Shown: positions 1 through 9,358, counted from the first letter of the stretch. The stretch: 55,457 nucleotides of DNA from DATKCA01 sp035544675 (GCA_035544675.1 DATKCA010000285.1:1-55457); one strand, 5' to 3'. Program-made: numbers and translations. Notes: generated by a model from the letters alone, not told the origin.

Positions 1-569
1 AGCGATCGCGCGAACGCGATGACGTCGGGCAGAAACGACGCGAAGTGCCCGTGCAGCTCGCTGCGGGAATGTGTCAGATACGCGGTGGCCCGCTCCAGAC
101 GAGGCTGGCGGGAGAACCGCCGCGACATGTGATACAGCGCCGCGTGAACTCCCTCCAGCCGCCGGTACGACAGCAGCCATCCCTCGTCCCGCATCCGCGG
201 ATAGACGAGGCGGAGCCGCCCCGGCATCCTCTCGACGTGCGGATCGAGCAGGGCGTAGGTGCGGACCAGGAACGCATCGAGCGGCTCGCCGGCGTACAGC
301 TCGAAGTCGCCTGCCAGGAAGTGATCGAAGAAGACGTCGGCGATCACGCGCGAGTAGTGTCCCCATTCGGCCGTCATGACCCGGCGGAAGGAAGCGACGT
401 CGGGGTGGGTGTCCGTGAACTCGTCGATGTGCCGGTGCTGCATGATCCCGGCCCGGATCGACTGGGAGAACCGGTCGCGCAGCGGACCCTTGACGAAGTC
501 GCCGGCGATGTTGCCCAGGAGCGACTCCGCAGTGGTGCCGCCGAGGAAGAGATGGGCGAGGTGGTTCAT
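1..569 (-). CDS. Acyl carrier protein phosphodiesterase-like protein (DUF479), 3' end cut off
   Basis: The reading frame starts MNHLAHLFLGG and runs to the left window edge without a stop, so the C-terminus is missing. The N-terminal NHLAH motif, the GNIAGDFVKG segment, the QHRHIDEFTDTHP segment and the DVFFDHFLA motif are characteristic of the DUF479/AcpH family. AcpH removes the 4'-phosphopantetheine group from acyl carrier protein, and the family is related to HD-type metal-dependent phosphohydrolases. The His and Asp residues in those motifs are the likely metal ligands. The start overlaps the stop of the upstream membrane glycosyltransferase gene in an ATGA arrangement, so the two are probably co-transcribed and translationally coupled. 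The enzymatic specificity is inferred from the family. Confidence 0.85.
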   Translation of the reverse strand, partial: MNHLAHLFLGGTTAESLLGNIAGDFVKGPLRDRFSQSIRAGIMQHRHIDEFTDTHPDVASFRRVMTAEWGHYSRVIADVFFDHFLAGDFELYAGEPLDAFLVRTYALLDPHVERMPGRLRLVYPRMRDEGWLLSYRRLEGVHAALYHMSRRFSRQPRLERATAYLTHSRSELHGHFASFLPDVIAFARS

Positions 570-2164
570 TCGATCTCCCAGATTCGGATCATTCCGTCGC
601 CCACGAGCCGGAAGCCCGGAATCGTCTCGCCGTTTCGGTAGAGCCGCCACCAGACCGTTCGCTCGGCCAGAGGCGTGCCCTGGTAGAGCTTCGGATCGAC
701 GCCGAGGTTCGCCGCCCCGGACGGCAGCCCGGAGTCGGGCAGCGTGAGCACGAGATATCGCACGTTCCGCGAGCGGCAGTAACGCAGCAGCGTCGACTCG
801 TGGGTTGTGAGCATCGCGTCGTTGGCGTTGTCGAACACGGCCTGGCCGGGCATCGATCCGAAGTTGTCGACGATCACGGGATGGCGTCCCAGGACGTCGA
901 TGGCGTGCCCGAGCGACCACGGAGCGAGCACGCGACCCGGCGGCAATGCCCGGATGTCCTGCGTCAGCTTCTCGATCAAGGGCCACCTCCGCTGCGGCAG
1001 CCCTGCATGGAGGAGATAGAGGAGAGGAGGCAACAGGGTCGCTGCTGCAAACGCGATCTGCCAGGAGCGCTTCTTCGCATCCGCCAGCGCCAGCGCACCG
1101 GCGATGGCGAACAGGGGAATGCCGGGTACCAGAAAGCGGCGGCTGGAGATCGAGAGCACGAGATAGACGATCGCGAACACCGACACTTCCCGATGCCGCT
1201 TCCAGATGACGAATGCCAGTGCCGCCCCGCCGCCCAGGTTCGCCAGGTCGGTGCCGATGCTGGCCCGATTGCGGAACATCGGCTGAAACTCGACGATGGA
1301 GCTCAGCCACGGATCGGAGCCGAAGAACCCGACGCCGGTGAACAGCGACGCCGCCGCCGCCGGGAAGGCGAACATCGTGAGAAGGCCGGCCAGAAGGGAT
1401 GGAGCGGTGCCCGTGCCGCGCGCTCCACGAATCATCAGCGCCACCGCCGCCCCGGTCAGCGCACCGGCATGCGGATACCCGAGGAACCAGGCGCTGTCGG
1501 GATAGCCGTCCGGGCGCGTCCAGCGGTAGGCCAGCACGATCGCGGCGGCAATCAGAAAGGACAGGCAGGATTGCCTGTCCTCCACCGTGAAGAAGATCAG
1601 CGCGAATGCGATCGCCGCGGCGATCAGCAGCGCCGGCTGCACCAGGAGGCCCGCCGCGATCACCAGACCGAGCGCGATCCAGCGCCGCTGAACCGTTGCG
1701 CCGAGGATCAGGAGCATCAGCAGCGGCTCGACATAGTGATGATCGACGTGGCCGCGCATCGAGACGCTCAGCAGATACGGCGCGAGCGCGACCGTCGCCC
1801 CGGCCGTCACCCCGGCCAGCCATCCATACCGCGACATCACCAGCGTCACGCCCGCCGCGAACAGTGCGAAGACGATCGGCGGCACCCACTGGACGTTCAC
1901 CATGTGGCTGACCACCCCCAGGGTGAAGTCGTAAAGCGGAGGCCACGGACAGAATGCCCCTCCCTCGCCACGATCGGGATCGAACCCGAGCACGCGCGGG
2001 AAATTCGCGGCCGACCAGGCGATCCTCTTCAGGTGGTAGACGTCGTCGAACGGCGGGGTGTTGCCGCCGAGGCGGAGGAAAAGGGCGCCGAGGAAGACAG
2101 CCAGGGCGTCCGAGAGCCGGCCGCGGAGCCGGAATCGCTTGCCTTCGGCGGCGGCTTGCCTCAC
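566..2164 (-). CDS. STT3/PglB-like multi-pass membrane glycosyltransferase (GT-C fold)
   Basis: This is a hydrophobic protein of about 530 residues with roughly 10-12 membrane segments and a soluble C-terminal domain. Near the N-terminus is the DDVYHLKR motif, followed by FPRVLGFDP and a WPPLYD segment. The first large loop is followed by HVDHHYVE. This series is typical of the STT3/PglB oligosaccharyltransferase relatives, which transfer lipid-linked glycans at the outer face of the inner membrane. The WWDYG signature is degenerate here: the equivalent stretch reads APWSLGHAI, so the acceptor is uncertain. The open frame continues upstream, but the divergent protease begins at 2204, so a GTG at 2164 (VRQAAAEG) is the most economical start. 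No strong Shine-Dalgarno sequence decides it. It is coupled by ATGA to the AcpH-like gene. Confidence 0.7.
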   Translation of the reverse strand: MRQAAAEGKRFRLRGRLSDALAVFLGALFLRLGGNTPPFDDVYHLKRIAWSAANFPRVLGFDPDRGEGGAFCPWPPLYDFTLGVVSHMVNVQWVPPIVFALFAAGVTLVMSRYGWLAGVTAGATVALAPYLLSVSMRGHVDHHYVEPLLMLLILGATVQRRWIALGLVIAAGLLVQPALLIAAAIAFALIFFTVEDRQSCLSFLIAAAIVLAYRWTRPDGYPDSAWFLGYPHAGALTGAAVALMIRGARGTGTAPSLLAGLLTMFAFPAAAASLFTGVGFFGSDPWLSSIVEFQPMFRNRASIGTDLANLGGGAALAFVIWKRHREVSVFAIVYLVLSISSRRFLVPGIPLFAIAGALALADAKKRSWQIAFAAATLLPPLLYLLHAGLPQRRWPLIEKLTQDIRALPPGRVLAPWSLGHAIDVLGRHPVIVDNFGSMPGQAVFDNANDAMLTTHESTLLRYCRSRNVRYLVLTLPDSGLPSGAANLGVDPKLYQGTPLAERTVWWRLYRNGETIPGFRLVGDGMIRIWEIE

Positions 2165-2203
2165 TCTGGAGTCGTCCAATCGTCGTCCAATCAGGGGATC
2201 CCG

Positions 2204-3436
2204 TTGCCGCGGTTCGCATACCGACTCGCAGCAGTTCTTTACCTTGCCATCTGCGCAGTCGCGCAGGCCGCCGGTCCCTCGCTCGTCTCCACTCGCTGCC
2301 GCGAAGTCGAGCTCCCTCTCGACGGACGCCACTCCGTAGCCCTTCTGGCGGGCTGCGGCGAAGGATATCCCGACGATCTGCTGTGGCACCTCGACCGCGT
2401 CGATCAGATCGACGGCCAGCTCGACGGCCTCTTCGACCGCCGCGGCGGCGGCGTCGGCAGCGTCGTCTACGTCATGGACACCGGCGTTCTGGCCTCACAC
2501 GCCGAATTCGGCGCCCCCGGCACTTCCCGCGTGATCGCCGGCTTCGACCTCGGCAGCAGCATCGCCATCGGCTCTTCGAGCTGCCGCAGCAGCGACAAGG
2601 CGCTCGCGCCGTGCATACAGAACCTCGAGGAGCTGGCGGCGTCGTCTCATGGAACCGCCGTCGCGTCGATCATCGCCGGGAGCAACGTCGGGGTCGCTCC
2701 CGCCGCGTCGCTGGTCAGTATTCGCGTGATGAACGAGCGCGGACTGGCCACTACCCGCACTTACCTCGATGGCCTCGACGCCATCATCCGCCATGCCTGG
2801 AGCGCGGATGCGCCGCATTTCCGCACTGCGATCATCAATATCAGCGGATGGGTCGTGGAGCGGCTCTCGTCCGACGATGCTCCCGGGAAGGTCGTGCCGT
2901 TCGCGGTGGTGGAGCGGAGAATCCGCGACATGATCGCGGGCGTCGACGCCGGAGGGAGGGTCGATCCGGACGGAAAGCGCTTCCTCTTCGTCGTCGCCGC
3001 CAACAACCTCGACGGCGGCTGCGGCCTGGCCGGCATCGTGGACCGCTTCCCGGCAACCCTCGGCAGTCAGATCGACGGGATGATCACCGTCGGAGGCATC
3101 ACCCTGGGCAACCGCTGGTGGACCGGCGGATGCCGCGGCGACGCCGTGGAGGTGCTGGCGCCGGCGCAGTCGATCTTCAGCGCCACGATCACCGGCACCG
3201 ATCACTATCGCGGGCGCCGTCCCAATCATCGCTCCGGGACTTCCTTCGCGTCGCCCATCATCGCCGGGATTGCCGCGCGTCTGCTCTCCGACCGTCCCGA
3301 TCTGTCGCCGCAGCAACTCGAGACCTGGATCACGAATACCCCTTCGCGCATCGTGAATCCGGATCGCGTCTACGCGGATGGGAAGGTCGGTGTCGTGCAA
3401 TCGATCGAGACGACGAGTCACGCCACGAAGCGTTGA
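2204..3436 (+). CDS. Secreted subtilisin-like serine protease (peptidase S8)
   Basis: The protein has about 410 residues. A TTG start at 2204 lies six bases after an AGGGGA ribosome binding site and gives a good signal peptide (MPRFAYRLAAVLYLAICAVAQA). The frame stays open far upstream, but that part is antisense to the STT3-like gene. The catalytic triad of family S8 is complete: Asp92 in VMDTGV, His149 in SSHGTAVAS and Ser347 in SGTSFASP. The oxyanion Asn lies in VVAANN near residue 267. There is a short propeptide-like region but no obvious C-terminal accessory domain. Several Cys residues (32, 51, 127, 137, 273, 310) could form disulfides, which fits an exported protein. The gene is divergent from the STT3-like gene and immediately precedes parE. 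Confidence 0.9.
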   Translation: MPRFAYRLAAVLYLAICAVAQAAGPSLVSTRCREVELPLDGRHSVALLAGCGEGYPDDLLWHLDRVDQIDGQLDGLFDRRGGGVGSVVYVMDTGVLASHAEFGAPGTSRVIAGFDLGSSIAIGSSSCRSSDKALAPCIQNLEELAASSHGTAVASIIAGSNVGVAPAASLVSIRVMNERGLATTRTYLDGLDAIIRHAWSADAPHFRTAIINISGWVVERLSSDDAPGKVVPFAVVERRIRDMIAGVDAGGRVDPDGKRFLFVVAANNLDGGCGLAGIVDRFPATLGSQIDGMITVGGITLGNRWWTGGCRGDAVEVLAPAQSIFSATITGTDHYRGRRPNHRSGTSFASPIIAGIAARLLSDRPDLSPQQLETWITNTPSRIVNPDRVYADGKVGVVQSIETTSHATKR

Positions 3437-3488
3437 CGCTATGATTCCGGGGAGCGCCGCCATTCCTGGCGGCGAACTTGAGGCCAGA

Positions 3489-5405
3489 ATGCCGGCGCTC
3501 CACCAGACCGAGATGACAACCTACGACTCCTCCGCAATCGAAGTCCTCACCGGGCTCGAGCCGGTGCGCAAGCGCCCCGGCATGTACACCACCACCGAGC
3601 GTCCCAACCACCTGGCCCAGGAAGTGATCGACAACTCCGCGGACGAGGCCATCGCCGGACACTGCAGCCAGATCGACGTCACGCTGCACGACGACGGCTC
3701 GCTCTCGGTGACCGACGACGGGCGTGGCATGCCGGTCGACAGACACGCCCGGGAAGGCGTCTCCGGCGTCGAGGTCATCCTCACCCGGCTGCACGCCGGC
3801 GCGAAGTTCACCGACAAGAACTACCGCTTCTCGGGCGGACTGCACGGCGTCGGGGTCTCGGTCGTCAACGCGCTCTCGAAGAAGCTGCAGGTCTGGGTCC
3901 GCCGCGACGGCAACGAATACTCGATGTGGTTCGCGGACGGGAAGAAGAAGTCCGAGCTGAAAGTCGTCGGGCAGGTCGGCAAACGCAACACAGGCACGAC
4001 CGTCCGCTTCTGGCCCGACGAGAAGTTCTTCGACACCGTGAAGTTCAGCGTGCCGCGGCTCAAGCACGTCATGCGCGCCAAGGCGGTCCTCGCCCCGGGC
4101 CTGCGCATGCGCTTCTTCAGCGAGATCGACAAGGCCGACAACGAGGAGTGGTACTTCGAGGACGGGCTGACCGACTATCTGGTCTCGGAGCTCGACGGCG
4201 CGCCGACCATTCCGGAACGCCCCTTCCTCGGGCATTTCAAGGGCCACGATCACGAGGTCGACTGGGCCGTGGTCTGGCTGCCGGATGACACCGACGTCAT
4301 CGGCGAGAGCTACGTGAACCTCATTCCGACGACGCAGGGGGGGACGCACGTCAACGGATTCCGCACCGGCCTCACCGACGGCATCCGCGAGTTCTGCGAG
4401 TTCCGCAACCTGCTGCCGCGCGGCGTGAAGCTCACCCCGGAAGACGTCTGGGCGCGCTGCAGCTACATCCTCTCGGTGCGCATGAGCGATCCCCAGTTCA
4501 CCGGACAGACCAAGGACCGCCTCTCCTCGCGCGAGGCCTCGGCGTTCGTCTCCGGAGTCACGCAGGACGCCTTCTCCCTCTGGCTGAACCAGAACACGGC
4601 CGACGCGGAGAGGATCGCCAGGGTGGCCATCGACCAGGCCATGGTGCGGCTGCGGCAGGGAAAGAAGGTCGAGCGCAAGAAGCTGACGAGCGGCCCGGCT
4701 CTCCCCGGCAAGCTCGCCGACTGCACCAGCCAGGACCTCGGGCGCACCGAGCTCTTTCTCGTCGAAGGAGACTCCGCCGGCGGCTCGGCCAAGCAGGCCC
4801 GCGACCGCGAGTTCCAGGCCATCATGCCCCTCCGCGGCAAGATCCTGAACACGTGGGAAGTCGAGTCGGCCGAAGTGCTTTCGTCGCAGGAAGTGCACGA
4901 CATCGCCGTGGCCCTGGGTGTCGATCCGGGATCGCCGAGCCAGGAAGGGCTCCGCTACGGCAAGGTCTGCATCCTCGCCGACGCCGACTCGGATGGCGCG
5001 CACATCGCCACGCTGCTGTGCGCCCTCTTCGTGAAGCATTTCCGAAAGCTCGTCGAGACCGGGCGCGTGCACGTGGCGATGCCGCCGCTGTACCGCATCG
5101 ACATCGGCAAGAGCGTCTTCTATGCGCTCGATGACCACGAGCGCGACGGCATCCTGGCGCGCATCGACGCCGAGGGCATCAAGGGCAAGGTCAACATCCA
5201 GCGCTTCAAAGGCCTCGGCGAGATGAATCCGCTGCAGCTTCGGGAGACGACGATGGATCCCAACACGCGGCGGCTGGTCCAGCTCACGCTCGCGGAGGGG
5301 GAGGACGCGTTCTCCACCATCGACATGCTCCTGGCGAAGAACCGCGCCGCGGACCGGAAGCAGTGGCTGACCGAGGAAGGCGACAAGGCCGAGATCCTGG
5401 AGTGA
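3489..5405 (+). CDS. parE: DNA topoisomerase IV subunit B (ParE)
   Basis: The ATP-hydrolysing subunit of topoisomerase IV has 638 residues, close to E. coli ParE (630). It decatenates and relaxes DNA together with ParC. The GHKL ATPase motifs are present: EVIDNSADEA, DDGRGMPVD, and SGGLHGVGVSVVNALS. They are followed by QGGTHVNG and the transducer domain. The TOPRIM domain carries LVEGDSAGGSAKQARDR and ADADSDGAH, with the QRFKGLGEMNP motif near the end. The sequence resembles the gammaproteobacterial ParE type rather than GyrB, and it lacks the GyrB insert. An ATG at 3489 follows TTGAGG at good spacing; the alternative ATG at 3513 has no clear site. The gene ends in a palindrome shared with the convergent phosphatase gene. 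Confidence 0.96.
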   Translation: MPALHQTEMTTYDSSAIEVLTGLEPVRKRPGMYTTTERPNHLAQEVIDNSADEAIAGHCSQIDVTLHDDGSLSVTDDGRGMPVDRHAREGVSGVEVILTRLHAGAKFTDKNYRFSGGLHGVGVSVVNALSKKLQVWVRRDGNEYSMWFADGKKKSELKVVGQVGKRNTGTTVRFWPDEKFFDTVKFSVPRLKHVMRAKAVLAPGLRMRFFSEIDKADNEEWYFEDGLTDYLVSELDGAPTIPERPFLGHFKGHDHEVDWAVVWLPDDTDVIGESYVNLIPTTQGGTHVNGFRTGLTDGIREFCEFRNLLPRGVKLTPEDVWARCSYILSVRMSDPQFTGQTKDRLSSREASAFVSGVTQDAFSLWLNQNTADAERIARVAIDQAMVRLRQGKKVERKKLTSGPALPGKLADCTSQDLGRTELFLVEGDSAGGSAKQARDREFQAIMPLRGKILNTWEVESAEVLSSQEVHDIAVALGVDPGSPSQEGLRYGKVCILADADSDGAHIATLLCALFVKHFRKLVETGRVHVAMPPLYRIDIGKSVFYALDDHERDGILARIDAEGIKGKVNIQRFKGLGEMNPLQLRETTMDPNTRRLVQLTLAEGEDAFSTIDMLLAKNRAADRKQWLTEEGDKAEILE

Positions 5406-5451
5406 GTGGAGCGCCGGCGACCCGGCGGCCGCCGAGTCGGCGGCGCTCCAC
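5406..5451. repeat. 46-bp palindromic repeat between convergent genes
   Basis: The sequence begins GTGGAGCGCCGGCGAC and ends with its near-perfect reverse complement, GTCGGCGGCGCTCCAC, around a GGCGGCCGCC core. It starts directly after the parE stop and ends directly before the stop of the phosphatase gene. It could therefore act as a bidirectional RNA hairpin that ends or protects both transcripts. Related copies occur near 9257, 23456, 35322, 42577 and, partly coding, 55069. Confidence 0.8.
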
Positions 5452-6846
5452 CTACACCACCCGCGCCACCACGACCGTCACGTCGTCCTGCTGCACGCTG
5501 CCGCCGCGGAACGCCTCGATGTCGCGAATGATGGCATCGCGCACCGCGGCAGCCGATGCGCCATCGAGCGATGACACGATGGACGCCAGCCGCTCCAGGC
5601 CGTAAGCCTCGCCGGCGGCGTTCTGCGACTCGTAGACGCCATCGGAGTGGAGCACGAACAGATCACCGCGGGCGAACGTCATTTCGCGAGACGGAACCCG
5701 GTAGGGAAGGCGGACGCCGAGAGGCGGCGCGAAGAGCTCGATCGTCTCGATGGCGCCGGAACGGCGGACGATGACCGGCGGGTGTCCGGCGCTGGCGATG
5801 ATGGCGCGGCCCGCCGCGCGATCGAGGCGGACGACGGCCGCCGTCGCCAGCATGCGCCGCCGGCTGGTCTGTGCCACGAGGTCGTTCAGCCGCTGCAGAA
5901 CGGAGGCGGGGTCGTGCAGCGAGTCGCGCAGGAGCATGAAGCCGCCGCGCAGCGAGGCGAGCACGATCGCGCTGGCCAGGCCGTGACCGGCCACGTCTCC
6001 GCAGACGACGGCAATCGCTCCTCCCTCCACGAAGTAGTCGTAGTAGTCCCCGCCGACCTCGGTCGCCGGCAGAGATGTCCCAGCCACCTCCACCCACTCG
6101 ATCACGGGCGAAGTCTCGGGCAGCATGCTGAGCTGCACCTCGCGCGCGTACTGCAGCTCCTCGCGCATGCGCAGCTGCTCGCGGGCGTGCTTGCGCCGCT
6201 CGCTCCACTCCTCGACGGTGTCGCGGCGGATGCGGCGGCTCGTCATGGCCCCGATCAGGAAGGTGATCGAGCTGATGAAGGTGACGCCGGCGTAGCCGGG
6301 CAGCGGGTTGGGTTCCCTGGTGCCGAGGACCAGAACGCTGATGAAGACGACGACGATGAGGGAGATGTGCAGCGCCAGCCGGCGGGACACGTCCAGGCGC
6401 ACTGGAATCAGCAGCCAGGGGAACAGCATCGCCCAGACCATCCACGCGTCCGAGTTGCGCTCGTGAAAGAAGGTGAGGAAGGAGAACTCGACGAGGAGAA
6501 AGGCGATGACCCACGGCGTGAGGTTGCGCGCCATCACGTGGACAGGCAGCTGCGGCTTCCACGTTCCGCGGCGCCGCTCCGCCAGGGCGAGCTGCGTGAA
6601 GAATGCCGCCCCGGCCGCTGCCACGACGAAGTGCGCGACGCCCAGCGGCGGGAGGTGCCCCTCCATCTCCTTGCCGAGGAGCGAGGTCAGCATCTGAATC
6701 AGCGCGACCAGGAGCGCCAGGACCGACAGCGCTCCGACCCAGCGGATGTTTCCGGTGTCGAAGCGGCGGCGGACCATGTCCCCGTCGCTCAGCGACGCGA
6801 TCTGGTCGACCGTGAGGGTGTCGGAGAACTTCCTCAGCCAGAGCAT
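5452..6846 (-). CDS. Membrane-anchored SpoIIE/RsbU-type PP2C serine phosphatase
   Basis: The protein has 464 residues. The first 210 contain about six membrane segments (for example WVGALSVLALLVALIQML and LIVVVFISVLVLG). A short helical linker (EEWSERRKHAREQLRMREELQYAREVQ) follows, then a SpoIIE domain. The metal-binding Asp motifs are present: GGDYYDYF, GDVAGHG, LHSDGVYE and QQDDVTVVV, so it should be active. Such phosphatases usually dephosphorylate anti-sigma antagonists (STAS proteins) in partner-switching pathways. No antagonist or switch kinase gene is adjacent, so the target is unknown. The gene lies antisense between parE and parC, converging on parE and diverging from parC. Confidence 0.9.
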   Translation of the reverse strand: MLWLRKFSDTLTVDQIASLSDGDMVRRRFDTGNIRWVGALSVLALLVALIQMLTSLLGKEMEGHLPPLGVAHFVVAAAGAAFFTQLALAERRRGTWKPQLPVHVMARNLTPWVIAFLLVEFSFLTFFHERNSDAWMVWAMLFPWLLIPVRLDVSRRLALHISLIVVVFISVLVLGTREPNPLPGYAGVTFISSITFLIGAMTSRRIRRDTVEEWSERRKHAREQLRMREELQYAREVQLSMLPETSPVIEWVEVAGTSLPATEVGGDYYDYFVEGGAIAVVCGDVAGHGLASAIVLASLRGGFMLLRDSLHDPASVLQRLNDLVAQTSRRRMLATAAVVRLDRAAGRAIIASAGHPPVIVRRSGAIETIELFAPPLGVRLPYRVPSREMTFARGDLFVLHSDGVYESQNAAGEAYGLERLASIVSSLDGASAAAVRDAIIRDIEAFRGGSVQQDDVTVVVARVV

Positions 6847-6898
6847 TCGGCTTATTGTTCGAAAACTCCAACCGATGGTTTACCCTTCGCGCCGAGCT

Positions 6899-9205
6899 AT
6901 GGCAACCAGGAAGACCCGGAGCGCTCGGAAGTCGTTGACCCCGCCCCCTCCCACGATTCCCGACATCGAGACCCAGCCGCTGTCGAGCTTTGCGCGCAAG
7001 GCGTACCTCGACTACTCGATGTACGTCATCCTCGACCGGGCCCTGCCGAACATCGCGGACGGCCTCAAGCCGGTGCAGCGGCGGATCGTCTACGCGATGT
7101 CGGAGCTCGGCCTGTCGTCGAATGCGAAGTTCAAGAAGTCGGCCCGCACGGTCGGCGACGTCATCGGCAAGTTCCATCCGCACGGCGACTCGGCCTGCTA
7201 CGAGGCCATGGTGCTGATGGCTCAGCCCTTCAGCCTCCGCTACCCGCTCGTGGACGGACAGGGGAACTGGGGCTCGCAGGACGAGCCGAAGTCGTTCGCG
7301 GCGATGCGTTACACGGAGTCGCGCCTGACGCGCTTCGCCCAGACCCTGCTGTCCGAGCTCGATCAGGGGACGACGGAATGGGGCCAGAACTTCGACGGAA
7401 CGCTGCGCGAGCCGAAGCTGCTGCCTTCCCGGCTGCCCCATGTCCTGCTCAACGGCGCGTCCGGCATCGCCGTCGGAATGGCCACCGACATCCCTCCGCA
7501 CAACCTCCGCGAAGTGGTCGGCGCGTGCGTGGAGCTGCTCGACAATCCCGATGCCACGATCGCGCAGATCACCAAGCACATCAAAGGCCCGGATTTCCCG
7601 ACCGACGCCGAGATCATCACCCCGCCCTCCGAGCTGCGCGACATGTACAAGAGCGGCAACGGCAGCATCCGCCAGCGCGCCAGGTGGGAGGCCGAGGACG
7701 GAGACATCGTGATCACCGCGCTGCCGTTCCAGGTGTCGGGGAGCAAGGTGCTGCAGCAGATCGCCGCGCAGATGACGGCCAGGAAGCTGCCCATGGTCGA
7801 TGACCTGCGCGACGAGTCGGACCACGAGAATCCGACGCGCATCGTCATCGTGCCGCGCTCGAACCGCGTCGACGCCGGCGAGCTGATGACGCACCTCTTC
7901 GCCACGACCGATCTGGAGCGCGCGTATCGCGTCAACATGAACATGATCGGTCTGGACGGCCGGCCGCGCCTCTACGCGCTCAAGGATCTCCTGCTGGAAT
8001 GGCTCGAGTTCCGGATCGAGACGGTGCGGCGCCGCCTCCAGCACCGCTACGACCAGGTCAACTCGCGGCTGCACCTCCTCGACGGCTACCTCGTCGCCTT
8101 CCTCAACGTCGACGAGGTCATCAGGATCATCCGGCGCGAGGACGAGCCGAAGCCGGCGCTGATGAAGCGCTTCAAGCTCTCCGACCTGCAGGCCGAGGCC
8201 ATCCTGGAGCTGAAGCTGCGGTACCTGAACAAGCTCGAGGAGATGACGATCCGCGGCGAGCAGGCCCGCCTCCAGGAGGAGCGATCCAACCTCGAGAAGA
8301 TCCTCGGGTCCAGGAAGCTGCTGCGCCGGCAGGTCCGCGATGAGCTCGAGCGCGATGCCGTGGAATTCGGCGACAGGCGCCGCTCGCCGATCGTCGAGCG
8401 CGAGGCGGCCCGGGCCATGGATGCCACGGCCCTGATTCCGTCGGAGCCGGTGACGGTGATCCTCTCGGAGAAGGGGTGGGTGCGGGCGGGGAAGGGACAC
8501 GATCTCGATCCCGGCGCGCTGCAGTACAAAGGCGGCGACGCCTTCCTGCACTCGGCCAGGGGGCGCAGCAACCAGCTCGTAGTCTTCATCGACTCCACCG
8601 GCCGCACGTATTCGCTTCCCGCTCACGAGCTGCCGTCGGCCAAGGGCCACGGAGAGCCGCTGTCCTCGTCGCTCCAGCCGCCGGCCGGCTCGTCGTTCGT
8701 CGGCGTGATGATGGGCGAGCCGGACGATCTATGGCTCCTGGCCACCGACGACGGCTACGGCCTCGTGGCGCGGTTCGAAGAGCTGATGACCGACCGCAAG
8801 GCGGGGAAGGCCGTGGTCAACGTCAACGACGGCGCGGCGCTGCTGCGTCCTCAGCGCGTCTTCGGCTTCGACTCCGACTTCGTCGCCGCGGCGACCACGG
8901 AAGGGAAGCTGCTGCTGTTCCCCATCGCCGAGCTGCCGCAGCTGGCCCGGGGGAAGGGCGTACAGACGATCAAGATTCACCGGACGCCCATCGCGCCGGA
9001 GAGAGTCGTGGGCGTCGCGGTCGTCCCGGCGGAGGGAACGCTGGTGGTGCACGCGGGCAAGCGCTTCACCAATCTGAAGGGCGCCGATCTGGAGACGTAC
9101 ATCGGCAAGCGCGCGCAGCGCGGGCTGAAGCTCCCGCGCGGGTTCCAGAGCGTGACGATGATCCGTGCGGCGGAGCGCGAGACGCGTGGCGAATTGGTGA
9201 TGTAG
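6899..9205 (+). CDS. parC: DNA topoisomerase IV subunit A (ParC)
   Basis: This is the DNA-breaking subunit partner of ParE, of about 768 residues. The N-terminal core has NYSMYVI-like DYSMYVILDRALP, KPVQRR, and the winged-helix region ending PHGDSACYEAMV. The catalytic Tyr lies in AAMRYTESRL. The quinolone-contacting Ser and Glu of the PHGDSACYE region are both unaltered. The VDDLRDESDHENPTR and DEPKPALM segments and a C-terminal beta-pinwheel region follow. The sequence is of the gammaproteobacterial ParC type and matches the parE next to it. An ATG at 6899 (MATRKTRS) was chosen; an in-frame ATG at 6875 is also possible. Neither has a strong ribosome binding site. Confidence 0.95.
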   Translation: MATRKTRSARKSLTPPPPTIPDIETQPLSSFARKAYLDYSMYVILDRALPNIADGLKPVQRRIVYAMSELGLSSNAKFKKSARTVGDVIGKFHPHGDSACYEAMVLMAQPFSLRYPLVDGQGNWGSQDEPKSFAAMRYTESRLTRFAQTLLSELDQGTTEWGQNFDGTLREPKLLPSRLPHVLLNGASGIAVGMATDIPPHNLREVVGACVELLDNPDATIAQITKHIKGPDFPTDAEIITPPSELRDMYKSGNGSIRQRARWEAEDGDIVITALPFQVSGSKVLQQIAAQMTARKLPMVDDLRDESDHENPTRIVIVPRSNRVDAGELMTHLFATTDLERAYRVNMNMIGLDGRPRLYALKDLLLEWLEFRIETVRRRLQHRYDQVNSRLHLLDGYLVAFLNVDEVIRIIRREDEPKPALMKRFKLSDLQAEAILELKLRYLNKLEEMTIRGEQARLQEERSNLEKILGSRKLLRRQVRDELERDAVEFGDRRRSPIVEREAARAMDATALIPSEPVTVILSEKGWVRAGKGHDLDPGALQYKGGDAFLHSARGRSNQLVVFIDSTGRTYSLPAHELPSAKGHGEPLSSSLQPPAGSSFVGVMMGEPDDLWLLATDDGYGLVARFEELMTDRKAGKAVVNVNDGAALLRPQRVFGFDSDFVAAATTEGKLLLFPIAELPQLARGKGVQTIKIHRTPIAPERVVGVAVVPAEGTLVVHAGKRFTNLKGADLETYIGKRAQRGLKLPRGFQSVTMIRAAERETRGELVM

Positions 9206-9216
9206 CTCGGAGACCG

Positions 9217-9302
9217 TTGGGGCGCCGGTGTCCTCACCGGCGCCGGCGGCCGGCACGTGGAGCGCCGCCGACCCGGCGGCCGCCGAGTCGGCGGCGCTCC
9301 AC
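9217..9302. repeat. Two palindromic GC-rich repeats downstream of parC
   Basis: The first part (about 9217-9250) is a GGGGCGCCGGTGTCCTCACCGGCG type stem-loop. The second (9257-9302) is a near copy of the palindrome at 5406-5451, with GTGGAGCGCC at one end and GGCGCTCCAC at the other. They lie in the 3' region of parC and could act as its transcript end. Confidence 0.75.
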
Positions 9303-9358
9303 GGACATGATTTCTCTGGCACACTAGCGAAGGTTTACGATCACTCGAGGAGGACGGT

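Noticed and set aside
800..2203. Extension of the protease frame upstream to 800
   Set aside because: It is antisense to the STT3-like gene, and the signal peptide and ribosome binding site place the start at 2204.
5663..8650. A 995-residue reverse-strand open frame
   Set aside because: It is antisense to parC and its translation is low-complexity Arg/Ala/Gly; it arises from high GC codon bias.
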